Shown here piece by piece: positions 61,883-64,000 of a stretch of 64,000 nt of DNA. Position 1 is the stretch's first letter; every line of letters begins with the position of its first letter. The DNA is taken from NCBI RefSeq assembly GCF_018119395.1, contig NZ_JAGPWD010000013.1, positions 43,735 through 107,734 of the forward strand. The letters run 5' to 3'. The notes under the pieces are model-generated. The model had not been told where the DNA came from. It saw only the letters and a program-made list of their open reading frames with translations, and did no database searches. Source of the DNA: Massilia sp. ZL223 (lineage in GTDB: Bacteria; Pseudomonadota; Gammaproteobacteria; Burkholderiales; Burkholderiaceae_D). A program made the position numbers and the translations under genes.

Positions 61883-63972
61883 ATTCCTTCAACGCCTTCA
61901 TCTCGGAGCTGAAGCGCCAGAAGTTCGCCGCTCCCATCTTCCTGATCGCGCTCCTGGGCATGATCATGCTCCCGCTGCCGCCGATCCTGCTGGACGTGCT
62001 GTTCACGTTCAACATCGTGCTGGCGCTGATCGTGATCCTGGTTTCGGTCTCGGCCAAGCGGCCGCTCGACTTCTCGGTCTTCCCGACCGTGATCCTGGGC
62101 ACCACCCTGATGCGCCTGGCGCTGAACGTGGCCTCGACCCGCGTGGTCCTGCTGAATGGCCACAACGGCCCGGACGCGGCCGGCCATGTGATCGAATCCT
62201 TCGCCAATGTCGTCATCGGCGGCAACTTCGTGGTCGGCCTGGTGGTGTTCGTGATCCTGATGATCATCAACTTCATCGTGGTGACCAAGGGCGCGGAACG
62301 TATCTCCGAAGTGTCGGCGCGCTTCACCCTGGATGCGCTGCCGGGCAAGCAGATGGCGATCGACGCCGACCTGAACGCCGGCCTGATCAACCAGGAACAG
62401 GCTACCCAGCGCCGCAAGGACGTGGCGGCCGAGGCCGACTTCTACGGCGCCATGGACGGCGCCTCGAAGTTCGTGCGCGGCGACGCCATCGCGTCGATCC
62501 TGATCCTGATCATCAACCTGGTCGGCGGTATCGCCATCGGCGCCCTGATGCACGGCCTGCCGATGGGCGAAGCCTTCCGCGTGTATGCGCTGCTGACCAT
62601 CGGTGACGGCCTGGTGGCCCAGATCCCGGCGCTGCTGCTGTCGGCCGCCGCCGCGATCCTGGTGACCCGCATCGGCGAGTCGGGCGACCTCGAGAACCAG
62701 GTCGGCGGCCAGCTGCTGGCCCAGCCGGCGGTGCTGTTCGCGGCCGGTGGCGTGATGGTCATCCTCGGCCTGGTGCCGGGCATGCCGACCATTACCTTCT
62801 TCATCTTCGCCGGCGTGCTGTTCTATGTCGGCTGGAAGCTGAGCAAGCGCGTCAAGGCGCCCGACACCGCGGGCGTGGCCGCCATCGAAGCGGCCCTGCG
62901 CGACGAGCGCGCGCCGGAACTGGATTGGCAGGCGCTGCCGGTGGTCCAGCCGGTCACGGTGGCGGTCGGCTACAAGCTGGTCGGCATGCTGGACAAGGCC
63001 CAGGGCGAGACGCTGACGAAGCGCATCAAGGGCGTGCGCCAGAGCCTGTCGGAGCAGATGGGCATGCTGCTGCCCGCGATCGGCGTGCGCGACGACCTGG
63101 CCCTGCGTCCGTCCCAGTATTCGATCAGCCTGTCGGGCACCGTGGTGGCCGAGGCCGAGGTCATGCCCGAGCACCTGATGGCGATCCCGTCGCCCAACGT
63201 CTACGGCCAGCTGGACGGCATCCCGGGCATCGAGCCGGCCTACGGCATGGCGATCACCTGGATCACGCCGGACCAGAAGGCGCATGCGCTGGGCCTGGGC
63301 TACCAGGTGGTCGAAGTGGCGAGCGCGATCGCGACCCATACCTCGAAGGTGGTGCGCGAATACCTGCACGAGCTGTTCCGTCACGAAGACGTGCCGGCCA
63401 TCCTGGAGCGCCTGACCGCGCTCTCGCCCAAGCTGGCCGCCGCGCTGGACAAGGCGCTGACCCACACCCAGCTGCTGCGTGTGTTCCGCGTGCTGCTGGC
63501 CGAGAGCGTCTCGCTCAAGGACATCGTGGTGATCGCCACCACCTTGCTGGACAGCTCGGAAACCACCAAGGATCCGATCCTGCTGGCGGCCGAGGTGCGC
63601 TGCGCGCTGCGCCGCCAGATCGTGTCCGGCCTGTACGGCAAGAAGAAGGAGATGCCGGCCTTTAACCTGTCGGCCGAACTGGAGAACATGCTGCTCGGTT
63701 CCCTGAACCAGGCGCGCCAGAACGGCGGCGGCAAGGTGGCGCTGGACAACTTCCCGATCGATCCCCAGTTGCTGTCCCAGCTGCAGATCAACATGCCGGT
63801 GGCGCGCGAGCAAATGAAGCAGGCGCACACGCCGCCGCTGCTGCTGGTGCTGCCGCAGGTGCGCCCGCTGCTGGCCCGCTACGCGCGCCTGTTCGCGCCG
63901 GGGCTGCATGTGCTGTCGTACAACGAGATTCCCGAGAACCGGGATGTGTCGATCGTGGGGACGGTGGGTTAA
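61879..63972 (+). CDS. flhA: Flagellar export gate protein FlhA
   Basis: Protein of 697 residues, complete, ending 28 bases before the window edge. It has eight N-terminal membrane segments, with the conserved VSAKRPLDFSVFPTVILGTT and TLMRLALNVASTRVVLLNGH loop and MAIDADLNAGLINQEQATQR, and a large cytoplasmic domain (from about 350) that forms a ring docking chaperone-substrate complexes. It is the last gene of the fliMNPQR-flhBA run seen here. The flhF or fleN genes that often follow flhA in primary flagellar loci are not visible. Confidence 0.97.
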   Translation: MNSFNAFISELKRQKFAAPIFLIALLGMIMLPLPPILLDVLFTFNIVLALIVILVSVSAKRPLDFSVFPTVILGTTLMRLALNVASTRVVLLNGHNGPDAAGHVIESFANVVIGGNFVVGLVVFVILMIINFIVVTKGAERISEVSARFTLDALPGKQMAIDADLNAGLINQEQATQRRKDVAAEADFYGAMDGASKFVRGDAIASILILIINLVGGIAIGALMHGLPMGEAFRVYALLTIGDGLVAQIPALLLSAAAAILVTRIGESGDLENQVGGQLLAQPAVLFAAGGVMVILGLVPGMPTITFFIFAGVLFYVGWKLSKRVKAPDTAGVAAIEAALRDERAPELDWQALPVVQPVTVAVGYKLVGMLDKAQGETLTKRIKGVRQSLSEQMGMLLPAIGVRDDLALRPSQYSISLSGTVVAEAEVMPEHLMAIPSPNVYGQLDGIPGIEPAYGMAITWITPDQKAHALGLGYQVVEVASAIATHTSKVVREYLHELFRHEDVPAILERLTALSPKLAAALDKALTHTQLLRVFRVLLAESVSLKDIVVIATTLLDSSETTKDPILLAAEVRCALRRQIVSGLYGKKKEMPAFNLSAELENMLLGSLNQARQNGGGKVALDNFPIDPQLLSQLQINMPVAREQMKQAHTPPLLLVLPQVRPLLARYARLFAPGLHVLSYNEIPENRDVSIVGTVG

Positions 63973-64000
63973 CAAGTCAGGCGCAAAACCGCGGGGGCGG

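Overview
The window is about 64 kb of high-GC, gene-dense chromosome from a betaproteobacterium. The housekeeping order (glnE, yhdP, a nitrilase-family gene, tldD, aroG; then scpB-rluB; then rimP-nusA-infB-rbfA-truB-typA) is typical of Burkholderiales. Together with the many TonB receptors, the paired palindromic repeats and the protein sequences, it suggests the Oxalobacteraceae (Massilia/Telluria/Duganella group). The genus is an inference.

Layout. (1) 1-7560: the start of glnE on the minus strand, diverging from yhdP and a nitrilase-family gene; a small secreted protein resembling one porter subdomain of RND pumps; and tldD. (2) 7595-9270: the C-terminal stub of a TonB receptor gene, abutting a tnpB-only (IS1341-type) element. 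(3) 9535-10819: aroG behind a complete transcription attenuator: promoter, a Phe/Tyr-rich leader peptide, mutually exclusive hairpins and an intrinsic terminator. (4) 11031-20403: a large TonB receptor, a peptide-type ABC transporter (two permeases and a fused double ATPase, no binding protein), a DedA-rhodanese fusion, and glucokinase with two operator-like palindromes upstream. (5) 20814-32414: scpB-rluB, then rimP-nusA-infB behind a strong promoter and a leader terminator, then rbfA-truB and typA. (6) 32668-33195: a small outer-membrane beta-barrel gene. (7) 33274-63972: about 31 kb holding 33 flagellar genes.

The flagellar block encodes almost a whole machine. The minus-strand run fliEFGHIJ-fliD-fliS-fliT-fliK-fliL-fliA-motA-motB-flgM-flgN-glucosaminidase looks like one polycistron. 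The plus-strand run fliMNPQR-flhBA encodes the switch and export gate. flgA stands alone on plus, and flgBCDEFGHIJKL plus one uncharacterised gene run on minus. The order fliD-fliS-fliT-fliK-fliL-fliA-motA-motB matches lafB-C-D-E-F-S-T-U of the lateral (Flag-2) flagellar loci of Vibrio, Aeromonas and some E. coli. FliM lacks the usual N-terminal CheY-binding motif. No flagellin, chemotaxis gene, FlhDC or LafK-type regulator lies in the window. I infer a secondary, lateral-type flagellar system with its own sigma-28, anti-sigma factor and stator.

The most striking small-scale signal is the aroG attenuator, in which every element of the classic ribosome-stalling mechanism can be read from the sequence. 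Three inverted pairs of REP-like palindromes lie just downstream of aroG, the fused ABC ATPase gene and infB.
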